A DNA stretch of 64,000 nucleotides from Paulinella micropora (taxonomy: Eukaryota; Cercozoa; Imbricatea; Euglyphida). Both the position numbers and the translations under genes were made by a program. The DNA is taken from the NCBI GenBank assembly GCA_009731375.1, contig BJOX01000203.1, positions 94,008 to 158,007 of the forward strand, in the 5' to 3' direction. The first letter of the stretch is position 1; each line of letters starts with the position of its first letter. Of this stretch, positions 1 through 15,309 are shown in pieces. A model generated the notes under the pieces. It was not told the origin of the DNA and did no database searches. It was given only the letters and a program-made list of their open reading frames with translations.

Positions 1-449
<449 letters not shown>

Positions 450-670
450 GGAATGAGTCGCACCATTGAGCACAATGACCTGCGGCGCGCCAGCTACGTC
501 AAGCAGGCACAACCCACCTCAACCAGCGCCGGCAGCAGTAGTAACGGACAGGAGGCCACGCCGTCCCGGCCGGGTGAGGTGGCCGGCCCGGCTACCTCGA
601 CCTCGACCTCCTTGGAAAATATGAAGGGTTATCTGCAGCTGTTTGTCAACGTCAAGGCCATCATCTATAG
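450..670 (+). CDS. DOCK exon A: linker and first strand of the N-terminal C2-like region
   Basis: The exon follows a pyrimidine tract ending TCTCTACAG and is open in frame 0 from the GGA codon at 450. It encodes 73 codons plus two bases and ends at a strong donor (TAG|GTGAGTG). The first part ([19 protein letters not shown], then a Ser/Thr/Pro/Gly-rich stretch) looks like a disordered linker. The end, LENMKGYLQLFVNVKAIIY, matches the family's 'LALFVNLKNVV' strand downstream of the SH3-helical region. It is the only exon here above 200 bp and has high coding GC (CTGCGGCGCGCC) in an AT-rich setting. A partial copy of its 5' edge sits upstream at 314. There is no initiator Met with context, so the gene starts upstream of the window. 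Confidence 0.85.
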
Positions 671-1193
671 GTGAGTGTGTATGTATGTATGTATGTATGC
701 ATGCATGCATGTTTGCTTGTATGTTTGTGTATGTGTAAACTATGTATGTATGTATGTATGTATGTATGTATGTATGTGTGTGTCTGTGTATGTATGTATG
801 TATGAATGAATGAATTTATGTATGTATGCATGTATGTATGCATGTATGTATGTATGTATGTATGTAGAGTTGGGGAGGAAACTGAAATCTTCTTCAACCT
901 ATGTATGTATGTATGTATGTATGTATGCATGTATGTATGTATGTATGTAATGTATATAATGTATGTAATGTAATGTATGTAATGTATGTAATGTATGTAT
1001 GTGTGTATGTATGTATGTATGTATGTAGTGTTGGGGAAGAAACTGAACTCTTCTTCAACCTATGTATGTATGTATGTATGTATGTATGCATGTATGTAAT
1101 GTATGTAATGTATGTATGTGTGTATGTATGTATGTATGTATGTATGTATGTATGCATGCATGTATGTATGTATGTATGTATGCATGCATGTAG
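671..1193. repeat. (ATGT)n intron with two copies of exon B 5' edge
   Basis: Tetranucleotide ATGT with CATG/GTGT variants. Copies of exon B's first ~33 bases stand at 868-900 and 1029-1061, each after a TAG and each running into TATGTATG exactly where the exon reads CCTATGGAG. The breakpoint falls on the shared CCTATG. Confidence 0.9.
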
Positions 1194-1236
1194 TGTTGGG
1201 GAAGAAACTGAACTCTTTTTCAACCTATGGAGCGAG
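1194..1236 (+). CDS. DOCK exon B (43 bp)
   Basis: The exon supplies one base to finish the codon left open by exon A (AG+T, Ser), then encodes VGEETELFFNLWSE and ends in phase 0 at GAG|GTATAG. This matches the family's 'IGEDAEVLMSLYDP' segment, which directly follows the LFVNLKNVV strand in DOCK proteins. The acceptor is a bare TAG at the end of an (ATGT)n array with no pyrimidine tract. Two upstream copies of its 5' edge (868 and 1029) encode the same VGEETE(I/L)FFNL and run into ATGT repeats. Only this copy continues into LWSE and a donor, so it is taken as the functional one. Confidence 0.85.
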
Positions 1237-1242
1237 GTATAG

Positions 1243-1303
<61 letters not shown>

Positions 1304-1304
1304 C

Positions 1305-1350
<46 letters not shown>

Positions 1351-1417
1351 GTATACGTATACGTATACGTATACGTATACGTATACGTATACGTATACGT
1401 ATACGTATACGTATACG

Positions 1418-1474
<57 letters not shown>

Positions 1475-1487
1475 GCATTTACATATG

Positions 1488-1534
<47 letters not shown>

Positions 1535-1639
1535 GCATATGCATATACATATACATATACACACACATATGCATATGCACATGCCACATGCATTTACACA
1601 TACATTTACACATACATTTACACATACACATACATATAG
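1237..1639. repeat. (ATACAT)n and (ATACGT)n hexanucleotide array
   Basis: The intron between exons B and C is almost pure ATACAT with an internal block of ATACGT (about 1350-1420) and scattered ATGCAT. The period of six keeps many reading frames open on both strands; those frames are repeat translations and not genes. Confidence 0.95.
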
Positions 1640-1691
1640 GTGAAGAAGTCCTGGATCACCGAGGCCTACCACACCACCATTACCAGAGAGG
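1640..1691 (+). CDS. DOCK exon C (52 bp)
   Basis: Starts in phase 0 after a TATATAG acceptor made by the (ACATAT)n array. It encodes [17 protein letters not shown] plus one base, with donor GAGG|GTAGAC. It corresponds to the family's 'SKFISENYLVRWSS' segment. Joined to exon D the next codon is GGT (Gly), giving REG-IPKNIQ, which parallels 'SSGLPKDIDRLH'. Both flanking introns are almost pure hexanucleotide repeat, and no copy of this exon's own edges was noticed. Confidence 0.85.
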
Positions 1692-3807
<2,116 letters not shown>

Positions 3808-3886
3808 GTATTCCAAAGAATATCCAGTTGCTACATAAGATGAGGGCGGTGTTCCAGGACCTGGAGCCAACAGACTTTAACGGAGG
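3808..3886 (+). CDS. DOCK exon D (79 bp)
   Basis: Starts with two bases (GT) completing Gly, then encodes [19 protein letters not shown] followed by PTDFNG, and ends with GG in phase 2 before GTATAG. It matches 'LPKDIDRLHNLRAVFTDLGSKDL' of the DOCK family. It is the only one of ten acceptor-bearing copies that runs intact through to a donor. Nine 5'-edge copies precede it (2185-3743) and up to four 3'-edge copies follow (4020, 4237, 4836, 5336). The donor of the last one, GTAAGTG, is the best match to consensus, so the 3' splice partner used in vivo may differ. Confidence 0.85.
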
Positions 3887-3973
3887 GTATAGATAGATAC
3901 ATAGATACATAGATACATAGATACATAAGTAGATAGGTAGATAGGTAGGTAGATAGGTAGATAGGTAGATAGG

Positions 3974-4021
<48 letters not shown>

Positions 4022-4167
4022 GGGCTGTGTTCCAGGACCTGGAGCCAACAGACTTTAACGGAGGGTACAGATAGATAGATAGATACATAGATACATAGAT
4101 ACATAAGTAGATAGGTAGATAGGTTGATAGGTAGGTAGATAGGTAGATAGATAGGTAGGTAGGTAGG

Positions 4168-4200
<33 letters not shown>

Positions 4201-4201
4201 G

Positions 4202-4239
<38 letters not shown>

Positions 4240-4286
4240 GGGCTTTGTTCCAGGACCTGGAGCCAACAGACTTTAACGGAGGATAC

Positions 4287-4328
<42 letters not shown>

Positions 4329-4373
4329 GTAGGTAGATAGGTAGGTAGGTAGATAGGTAGATAGGTAGGTTGG

Positions 4374-4423
<50 letters not shown>

Positions 4424-4472
4424 CATACATACATAGGTAGGTAGATAGATAGGTAGGTAGATATATAGATAA

Positions 4473-4524
<52 letters not shown>

Positions 4525-4566
4525 GTGGGTATGTAGGTAGGTAGATAGACAGACAGACAGACAGAC

Positions 4567-4640
<74 letters not shown>

Positions 4641-4761
4641 GTAGATAGGTAGGTAGGTAGGTAGATAGACATATTGATACATAGATAGATAGAAGATAGA
4701 TAGATAGATAGGTAGGTAGGTAGGTAGGTATATACATACATATATATATATATATGTGTGT

Positions 4762-4829
<68 letters not shown>

Positions 4830-4835
4830 TTAGGT
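3887..4835. repeat. (GATA)n/(GGTA)n array with copies of exon D 3' edge
   Basis: Begins at exon D's own donor (GTATAGATAGATA). Copies of AGGGCTGTGTTCCAGG...AACGGAGG stand at 4020-4064 (donor GTACAG) and about 4237-4282 (GT mutated to AT). All are separated by GATA/GGTA/CATA tetranucleotides. Confidence 0.93.
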
Positions 4836-5630
<795 letters not shown>

Positions 5631-5695
5631 GCTTTATTTGGTCTGTCGCATCTATCGGAATGGACGACTTACTATGGACCCTAGGAAAGGGGGGG
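5631..5695 (+). CDS. DOCK exon E (65 bp)
   Basis: Follows GTTGTGTAG; one base completes Gly from exon D, then LYLVCRIYRNGRLTMDPRKGG and one base (phase 1) before GTGAGAC. It matches the family's 'LYLVCQIIRVGRMDL' segment nearly residue for residue (L-LVC-I-R-GR), which is among the best conserved stretches of the window. Joined directly to exon F it gives ...[19 protein letters not shown], in line with 'LTSGLRRPFGVAVMDV'. The G-rich end creates several possible GT positions, but only this one keeps phase with exon F. Confidence 0.87.
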
Positions 5696-7072
<1,377 letters not shown>

Positions 7073-7137
7073 GGCGGCGAGCAGGCTCATCGACCTACAG
7101 ACGGCCATACGCGGCGGCGGTCTTGAACCTCAGCGAG
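7073..7137 (+). CDS. DOCK exon F (65 bp)
   Basis: Acceptor CTTGTCAG; two bases complete Gly, then [21 protein letters not shown] to 7137, ending in phase 0. [14 protein letters not shown] corresponds to the family's 'LRRPFGVAVMDVTD'. The donor GTCACA is weak beyond the GT, yet the same GAG|GTCACATAG junction is preserved in a downstream 3'-edge copy (7402-7440). An upstream 5'-edge copy (6693) keeps GSSTY but then has an in-frame stop, so it is decayed. Reading on past the donor meets a TAG within three codons, so the exon must end here or earlier. Confidence 0.8.
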
Positions 7138-7142
7138 GTCAC

Positions 7143-7193
<51 letters not shown>

Positions 7194-7198
7194 GATAT

Positions 7199-7262
<64 letters not shown>

Positions 7263-7336
7263 CGATGTAATTTTCAGATAGGTAAATAGATAGATAGCGA
7301 TGTAATTTTCAGATAGGTAGGTAGATAGATAGATAG

Positions 7337-7395
<59 letters not shown>

Positions 7396-7468
7396 TGATA
7401 TAGACGCCCCTATGCGGCGGCGGTCTTGAACCTCAGCGAGGTCACATAGCAGATAGATAGATAGATGA

Positions 7469-7524
<56 letters not shown>

Positions 7525-7552
7525 GTAGATGAGATGTCGCAAAGGAATGTAG
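7138..7552. repeat. (GATA)n with exon F 3'-edge copy
   Basis: Starts at exon F's donor. The copy at 7402-7440 (GACGCCCCTATGCGGCGGCG...CAGCGAG|GTCACATAG) keeps the [13 protein letters not shown] codons with one base changed. The 15-base phrase GCGATGTAATTTTCA appears at 7262 and 7297 between GATA runs. Confidence 0.88.
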
Positions 7553-7756
7553 TCCTTGCAAAGGAACGCAGTTTCACATCAAACAGTAATTTGTGTACTG
7601 TGCATGTGTCCGGTGGGAATCACGGGTAGACTGTGTTCTGGAAAAAAGAAGAGGAGGAAGGACGTTGAAGAAAAAGGCAATCTTGGAATGGAGAGTGGGG
7701 AGGATAAGGAAGAAGAGAAAGAAAAGGAAGCCGTTAGTCCAAGTGTTTTGAGCACC
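7553..7756 (+). CDS. Possible DOCK exon F2, Lys/Glu-rich (204 bp)
   Basis: A non-repetitive island open for 68 codons from TGTAG|TCC to a strong donor ACC|GTAAGC, phase 0 at both ends, so it can be included between F and G without a frame change. It encodes a Cys-containing start (CVLCMCPVGITG), a basic patch (KKKRRK), an acidic run (EDKEEEKEKE) and PSVLST. Family members have about 25-35 residues here between the 'VAVMDVTD' strand and the next helix, also charged. Against it: the acceptor lacks a pyrimidine tract and no residue-level match could be shown. A nearby short duplication of GCAAAGGAA is present at 7540-7566. Confidence 0.4.
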
Positions 7757-10063
<2,307 letters not shown>

Positions 10064-10066
10064 TCT

Positions 10067-10133
<67 letters not shown>

Positions 10134-10150
10134 TCTTCTTCTTCTTCTAG

Positions 10151-10231
10151 GTTGGTTTGTTAGAGAAATTAGGTACAGTCATCGACATCGATCCAAAGAA
10201 CGGCATGTCCATCTACATCGCAAACAACGAG
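10151..10231 (+). CDS. DOCK exon G (81 bp)
   Basis: Preceded by a textbook (CTT)n tract and CTTCTAG. It is 27 codons in phase 0/0: [18 protein letters not shown] then MSIYIANNE, with donor GAG|GTAGAT. By order it corresponds to the family's 'FLQTVINKVIAAKEVNHKGQGLWVTLKLL', a helix then a strand; similarity is modest. Ten truncated copies of its first ~25-33 bases precede it (8611-10063). This last one alone runs on to TCGACATCGATCC and a donor. A short copy of its 3' edge occurs at 10609-10625. Confidence 0.8.
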
Positions 10232-10264
10232 GTAGATAGATAGATAGCGAGAGAGAGAGAGATG

Positions 10265-10300
<36 letters not shown>

Positions 10301-10342
10301 TAGAGAGAGAGAGAGATAGGTAGGTAGGTAGGTAGGTAGGTA

Positions 10343-10401
<59 letters not shown>

Positions 10402-10480
10402 CATAGATGGATAGAGAGATAGAGAGATGGTATAGATAGATAGAGAGATAGATAGTATAGGTAGTATATATAGAGAGATC

Positions 10481-10531
<51 letters not shown>

Positions 10532-10560
10532 GAGAGAGATAGATAGATAGGGAGATAAAG

Positions 10561-10595
<35 letters not shown>

Positions 10596-10679
10596 AGCTA
10601 GGTGAGCTCATCACAAACAACGAAGTACACCTAAACAAAAATACATGTGGACATCCATATACTATACATAAACCGATAT

Positions 10680-10730
<51 letters not shown>

Positions 10731-10740
10731 CGTTTGAGAC
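10232..10740. repeat. (GATA)n/(GAGA)n with an exon G 3'-edge copy
   Basis: Begins at exon G's donor GTAGATAGATA. Interrupted GATA/GGTA/GAGA to 10595. Then a copy of exon G's end (about 10609-10625, ATCACAAACAACGAA|GTACAC) and 60 bases of unique sequence before (TA)n. Confidence 0.85.
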
Positions 10741-10796
10741 GGACTTTCCCCGCCTGCAACACTTGATACTGATATATGTATATATATATATATATG

Positions 10797-10843
<47 letters not shown>

Positions 10844-10895
10844 GCGGACTTTCCCAGCCTTCATCACTTGATCCTGAAGAAGGATATATATATAT

Positions 10896-10946
<51 letters not shown>

Positions 10947-11011
10947 TATAGAGATAGGCGGACTTTCCCAGCCTTCATTACTTGATCCTGAAGAAGGATA
11001 TATATATATAT

Positions 11012-11070
<59 letters not shown>

Positions 11071-11105
11071 GACTTTCCCAGCCTTCATCACTTGATCCTG
11101 AAGAA

Positions 11106-11166
<61 letters not shown>

Positions 11167-11203
11167 CGGACTTTCTCAGCCTTCATCACTTGATCCTGAA
11201 AAA

Positions 11204-11257
<54 letters not shown>

Positions 11258-11335
11258 CAGGCGGACTTTCCCAGCCTTCATCACTTGATCCTGAAGAAGG
11301 ATATATATACATATATATATATATATATAATATAG
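10738..11335. repeat. Six copies of exon H 5' edge between (TA)n tracts
   Basis: Copies at 10738, 10844, 10958, 11068, 11165 and 11261, spaced about 97-114 bases. Each reads (G)CGGACTTTCCCAGCCTTCAT then CACTTGATCCTGAAGAAGGAT and returns to (TA)n at GGATATAT, where the exon reads GGATAAG. Five keep TAG or CAG before the copy; the first is the most diverged. Confidence 0.95.
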
Positions 11336-11408
11336 GCGGACTTTCCCAGCCTTCATCACTTGATCCTGAAGAAGGATAAGAGTGTGTCGATACCTCCTCA
11401 AGCACAGG
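11336..11408 (+). CDS. DOCK exon H (73 bp)
   Basis: Starts at GCG after TATAG in an (AT)n array, phase 0. It encodes [20 protein letters not shown] then PQAQ and one base before [22 protein letters not shown] parallels the family's 'EFPHLVDRTTAVARK', which sits shortly before DHR-1. Six 5'-edge copies lie upstream (10738-11310) and about five 3'-edge copies downstream (11421-12020). The donor is weak (GTTGTG followed by (GT)n) but is conserved in the copies. Which downstream copy supplies the used donor cannot be told from sequence. Confidence 0.78.
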
Positions 11409-11689
11409 GTTGTGTGTGTGAGCACAGGGTTGTGTGTGTGTGTGTGAGGAGAGAGAGAGAGAGAGAGAGAGAGGAAGAAGAAGAAGAAGAAGAAGAAGAA
11501 GGATAGGAGTGTGTCGATAGCTCCTCAAGCACAGGGTTGTGTGTGTGTGTGTGAGGAGAGAGAGAGAAGAAGAAGAAGAAGAAGAAGAAGAAGAAGAAAG
11601 AAGAAGAAGAAGGAAGAAGAAAGAAGAAGAAGAAGAAAAAGAAGAAGAAGAAGAAGAAGACTGTGTCAATTCCGCCTCAAGCGCAGGGT

Positions 11690-11724
<35 letters not shown>

Positions 11725-11876
11725 AAGAGAGAGAACAGTGTGTCGATACCGCCTCAAGCACAGGGTTGTGTAATATATATACATATATATATATAATATG
11801 ATTATATATATATATAGAGAGAGAGAGAGAGGGAGAGAGAGAGAAGAGTGTGTCAATACCGCCTCAAGCACAGGGT

Positions 11877-11911
<35 letters not shown>

Positions 11912-12047
11912 AAGACACACACACACACACACTCACAGAGAGAGAGAGAGGGAGAGAAATCACTTGATTTTGAAGAATGATAAGAGTGTGTCCATTCCGT
12001 CCCAGAGGCGCAAGCTTCATAGACAGATAGACAGACCGGGCCGAACG
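11409..12047. repeat. About five copies of exon H 3' edge in (GT)n/(GA)n/(GAA)n
   Basis: Copies end in CAAGC(A/G)CAGG|GTTGTGTG at about 11421-11429 (very short), 11494-11535, 11661-11697, 11737-11764 and 11845-11874; a more diverged one without the donor is at 11959-12020. Between them are (GT)n at the donor side and (GA)n/(GAA)n at the other side; a (TA)n block stands at 11771-11816. Confidence 0.92.
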
Positions 12048-12189
12048 TCAGGCCCGTTCTACAACCCCCCAGATTTCCGGGTTTCTGGGGCCACTTTTCT
12101 GGGCTTGCTTTCCTGAAAAGCCTGGCCCGTGGTGGCCACTTTCACACCAAGAGCCCGGAAATCTGGCCTGTGGTGTAGAACGGACCTGA
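12048..12189. mobile_element. Foldback (MITE-like) inverted repeat 1
   Basis: Left arm 12048-12081 (TCAGGCCCGTTCTACA...AGATTTCCGGG) is inverted at 12154-12189 (CCCGGAAATCT...TGTAGAACGGACCTGA). The interior has a smaller hairpin around GCTTTCCTGAAAAGC (12106-12122). No coding capacity. Structure suggests a non-autonomous foldback element, but no target-site duplication was identified. It lies in the intron between exons H and H2. Confidence 0.6.
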
Positions 12190-12250
12190 GAGTGAGGAAA
12201 ACAGCATGGCGAGAGTTTGGGGGGGGGGGGGAATCCGTCATACCCCTTCT

Positions 12251-12381
12251 GAAATGAAAACCTGACACACCGCGGATAACGGCCTATTTCGCTGGGAATT
12301 TTGCCCAGTGTAAAAATCCGAGTGAAATCAGTCGTATTGTGCGGCGTCAGGTTTTTATCTCCGTCAGGTTTTCGTTTCACA
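12251..12381. mobile_element. Foldback inverted repeat 2
   Basis: GAAATGAAAACCTGACACAC + CGC (12251-12273) is inverted at 12341-12356 (GCGGCGTCAGGTTTTT). The GTCAGGTTTTCGTTTC part appears again at 12363-12379, so the right arm is partly duplicated. CTGGG/CCCAG near 12291-12308 could form an inner stem. It lies 40 bases before the exon H2 acceptor. Confidence 0.5.
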
Positions 12382-12420
12382 AGTGGGGGTATATATGTTT
12401 TGTGGACATATCCTGTACAG

Positions 12421-12517
12421 GGATAGCGTTGAGCTTAGCTCTTCTGCCTGGGACGTTGGCGGAGGCTCAAGCCTTGCCCAACTCGCCTATCGACGCCGAC
12501 GCGATGATCACGCACCG
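12421..12517 (+). CDS. DOCK exon H2 (97 bp), lineage-specific insertion before DHR-1
   Basis: Acceptor TCCTGTACAG; two bases complete Gly, then IALSLALLPGTLAEAQALP, NSPIDADAMITH and two bases (CG) before GTCATGTG. The phase-1 start and phase-2 end are exactly those needed to join exon H to exon H3, which cannot join each other directly with the donor chosen for H. Its 3' edge is copied at 12600-12643 with the same CG|GTCATG junction, as for other exons here. Animal DOCK proteins have no insertion at this point, so these ~33 residues (hydrophobic then polar) would be specific to this lineage. It could instead be an alternative exon. Confidence 0.6.
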
Positions 12518-12699
12518 GTCATGTGTGTGTGTGTGTGTGTGTGAAAGAGAGAGAGAGAGAGAGAGAGAGAGTGAGTGAGTGAGTATGACTGTTTATTTCC
12601 TTCCCAACTCGCACGTCGACGCCGACGCTATGACCACGTATCGGTCATGTGTGTGTGTGTGTGTGTGTGTTGATTACTGCCTTGTTGTTGTTGTTGTTG

Positions 12700-12761
<62 letters not shown>

Positions 12762-12808
12762 GTTGTTGTTGTTGTTGTTGTTATCATCATCATTACTATT
12801 ATTATTGC

Positions 12809-12838
<30 letters not shown>
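12518..12838. repeat. (GT)n, (GA)n, exon H2 3'-edge copy, (ATT)n
   Basis: 12600-12643 repeats exon H2's end (CCCAACTCGC...CGACGCCGACGC...CG|GTCATGTG). Each copy runs straight into (GT)n at the donor. (GTT)n and (ATT)n fill 12680-12838. Confidence 0.9.
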
Positions 12839-12845
<7 letters not shown>

Positions 12846-13076
12846 TGGGCCCTGTCGCCAGTTCGATTCCCGTCGGTGCCACCAGTATTTTCATTGAACA
12901 TACCGGTCTATTTCTGGACCAGTATTTTCATTGAACATACCGGCCCGTCTGGAAGTGTTGGAACTGCCCTTGCGGGGGTGTCATTAGAGCTTATCGTCAA
13001 TTCTTCGTACTCCCCTCACGGGTGAGACGATGGAGGCGCATGTGCAGAAATGCATCAGCCATTGACAGAGAAGCAC
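12839..13076 (+). mobile_element. 5'-truncated tRNA-derived SINE copy
   Basis: Starts inside the tRNA-like head (CCATCTGGGCCCTGTCGCCAG, box B-like AGTTCGATTCCC at 12860-12871). The body holds a 25-base phrase repeated with 37-base period (12882 and 12919, CCAGTATTTTCATTGAACAT). It ends TGGAGGCGCATGTGCAGAAA... and then (ATT)n. It shares head and body with 14831 and 15172. Its tail resembles the end of the ~0.4 kb repeat at 14040 and 15782. Confidence 0.75.
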
Positions 13077-13152
<76 letters not shown>

Positions 13153-13197
13153 AATAATATCATCATCATCATCATCATCATTATCATCATCATTTAG

Positions 13198-13252
13198 GCT
13201 CTTCTTCCCTGACTTCATTCTGCCCGGCATGGCCAGAAACGACTTTTATCTG
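13198..13252 (+). CDS. DOCK exon H3: start of DHR-1 (55 bp)
   Basis: Follows (CAT)n and CATTTAG; one base completes Arg, then LFFPDFILPGMARNDFYL, ending in phase 0 at CTG|GTATTG. This is the clearest family signature in the window: the DOCK motif FPEIIMPGDVRNDIY, which opens the DHR-1 (C2-like) domain, is matched at F-P-(E/D)-x-I-(M/L)-P-G-x-x-R-N-D-(I/F)-Y. The intron downstream starts with a (GATT)n array directly at the donor. No edge copies of this exon were seen. Confidence 0.92.
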
Positions 13253-13343
13253 GTATTGATTGATGGCTTGATCGATGGAAGGATTGATTGATTGATTGAT
13301 TGATTGATGGATTGATGGATTGATGGATTCATCTGCTGGTTGG

Positions 13344-13374
<31 letters not shown>

Positions 13375-13548
13375 GTTGGTTGGTTGATTGATTGATTGAT
13401 TGATTGGTCGGTTGGTTGGTTGGTTGGTTGGTTGGTTGGTTGATTGATTGATTGATTGATTGATGCATGTATGTCTGTATATTGTATGTATGTACTTGCT
13501 TGTAGGTATGTACTTATGAAATTTCTGTGTATGTATGTATGTATATAG
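13253..13548. repeat. (GATT)n/(GGTT)n intron
   Basis: Begins at the donor of exon H3 (GTATTGATTGATGG) and runs as GATT and GGTT tetramers to 13465, then ATGT-like sequence and TATATAG. No other content seen. Confidence 0.9.
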
Positions 13549-13669
13549 GTGTTGGGGACGGCGATCTATCTGCAGGACAAGAAGACGTCACAGAAGAATG
13601 TGGAAATTTTGATACAAATTCGCCGGTCCAATGGACAGCTGGTGGAGCGATGTCTACAGAAAGGGATTG
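13549..13669 (+). CDS. DOCK exon I: DHR-1 strand region (121 bp)
   Basis: Phase 0 start after TATATAG: VLGTAIYLQDKKTSQKNVEI, then LIQIRRSNGQLVERCLQKGI plus one base before GTATGATG. It matches the family's 'K(T/S)xxKNVEV...DGK' strands of DHR-1, although the loop between Y-(V/L) and KNVE is shorter than in animals. A 3'-edge copy at 13922-13980 repeats the second half with one codon (Val after QL) removed and a donor GTATGC, so that copy would stay in frame if spliced. Confidence 0.9.
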
Positions 13670-13710
13670 GTATGATGATGATGATCATTATTATATTATT
13701 ATTATTATTA

Positions 13711-13807
<97 letters not shown>

Positions 13808-13866
13808 CGTTATTCTTATTATTATAATTATTATTATAATTATTATTATTATTATTATTATAATTA

Positions 13867-13922
<56 letters not shown>

Positions 13923-13986
13923 TTGATACAAATTCGCCGGTCCAACGGACAGCTGGAGCGATGTCTGCAGAAAGGGATTGGTATGC

Positions 13987-14039
<53 letters not shown>
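13670..14039. repeat. (ATG)n and (ATT)n with exon I 3'-edge copy
   Basis: The donor region GTATGATGATGATGATC passes into (ATT)n. The copy at 13922-13980 (TTTGATACAAATTCGCCGG...AAAGGGATTG|GTATGC) lacks one codon (GTG) relative to exon I. (ATT)n continues to the SINE-like repeat. Confidence 0.9.
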
Positions 14040-14042
<3 letters not shown>

Positions 14043-14486
14043 CCCAATGGCCTTACGGCATTAAACTGTGATGCCAACTCAAAACCATTTGGTGGATGAT
14101 GCTGGGGAGGAGGGTCGTTGGGCGCCTGTCGAAGATCTTAAACTCCGCTATGCCGGTTGATAGCCCGTGGACCCAGCGGATACCAAATTGTTATGGGTGG
14201 GGTTTTGAGGTAGTTCGAGCAACCATGCTTGGTGTACGCACTTGCACATGCGGCAACGTTTTGCAAGAGGTTGTTGGGACTGCGGAATAACCTCGCAAGA
14301 GGTTATTGGGACTGCGGAATAACCTCGGCTTAGTGTAGTCTTGCCATCAGGAGCTCCATCGGTGGCCCCTATAATCAGTCGAGAGACTGACTAGGTGGGG
14401 ATGGAGCACCTCGAACAAGGGCATGGAGGCTCATGTCCGGAAACGGATCGTGCCATCAGCTGCATCAGTATGCCTTAGAGGAAGTA
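14040..14486. mobile_element. ~0.4 kb dispersed repeat, copy 1
   Basis: Starts CAGCCCAATGGCC and ends near GCATCAGTATGCCTTAGAGG, set in (ATT)n on both sides. About 85-90% like the copy at 15782 by eye. Copy 1 has an internal 32-base tandem duplication (GCAAGAGGTT...ATAACCTC at 14264-14325). No protein match; short frames through it are not conserved between the two copies. It may be the 3' part of the same SINE/LINE family as the tRNA-like heads, given the shared TGGAGGC-CATGT tail. Confidence 0.7.
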
Positions 14487-14558
<72 letters not shown>

Positions 14559-14597
14559 TATTATTATCATTATTATTATTACTATTATCATTATTAC

Positions 14598-14679
<82 letters not shown>

Positions 14680-14686
14680 GCTATTA

Positions 14687-14720
<34 letters not shown>

Positions 14721-14732
14721 CATTATTATTGA

Positions 14733-14764
<32 letters not shown>

Positions 14765-14787
14765 TTGTTATCGTTGTTGTTGTTATA

Positions 14788-14830
<43 letters not shown>
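14487..14830. repeat. (ATT)n array
   Basis: About 340 bases of ATT with occasional ACT, ATC and GTT variants between the 0.4 kb repeat and the SINE head. It reads as poly-Leu, poly-Ile, poly-Tyr or poly-Asn; none is a gene. Confidence 0.95.
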
Positions 14831-14910
14831 GGACACCGTGATAGCCCAGTGGTCAAGTTCTACCATCTGGGCCCTGTCGCCAGTTCGATTCCCGTCGGTG
14901 CCACCAGTAT
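14831..14910 (+). mobile_element. tRNA-derived SINE head (interrupted by gap)
   Basis: GGACACCGTGATAGCCCAGT + GGTCAAG: A-box-like TAGCCCAGTGG at 14842-14852 and B-box-like AGTTCGATTCCC at 14882-14893. The ends can pair (GACACC with GGTGCC, one mismatch) and finish in ACCA. Spacing fits an internal Pol III promoter. The T-arm does not pair well, so this is a SINE head and not a working tRNA. It is flanked by (ATT)n at the left and runs into an assembly gap. Confidence 0.75.
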
Positions 14911-15102
14911 NNNNNNNNNNNNNNNNNNNNNNNNNNNNNNNNNNNNNNNNNNNNNNNNNNNNNNNNNNNNNNNNNNNNNNNNNNNNNNNNNNNNNNNNNN
15001 NNNNNNNNNNNNNNNNNNNNNNNNNNNNNNNNNNNNNNNNNNNNNNNNNNNNNNNNNNNNNNNNNNNNNNNNNNNNNNNNNNNNNNNNNNNNNNNNNNNN
15101 NN
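14911..15102. other. Assembly gap (192 N)
   Basis: Run of N inside the SINE body and (ATT)n. Intron sequence is missing here. Confidence 0.99.
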
Positions 15103-15117
15103 TATTATTATTATTAC

Positions 15118-15169
<52 letters not shown>

Positions 15170-15171
15170 TT

Positions 15172-15309
15172 GGACACCGTGATAGCTCAGTGGTCAAGTT
15201 CTACCATCTGAGCCCTGTCGCCAGTTCGATTCCCGTCGGTGCCACCAGTATTTTCATTGAACATACCGGTCTATTTCTGGACCAGTATTTTCATTGAACA
15301 TACCGGCCC
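15172..15309 (+). mobile_element. tRNA-derived SINE copy, head plus start of body
   Basis: Same head as 14831 with two base changes (TAGCTCAG, CTGAGCC), followed by the 37-base-period body phrase seen at 12882. It is cut by the next gap. The preceding (ATT)n again adjoins it. Confidence 0.75.

Noticed and set aside
12059-12380. Minus-strand frame of ~110 codons over the foldback elements
   Set aside because: It spans two inverted repeats and a G homopolymer; no domain and no codon pattern seen.
14831-15247. Functional tRNA genes
   Set aside because: A and B boxes and ACCA end are present, but the arms do not pair properly. The units are repeated with a common non-tRNA body and (ATT)n, so they are SINE heads.
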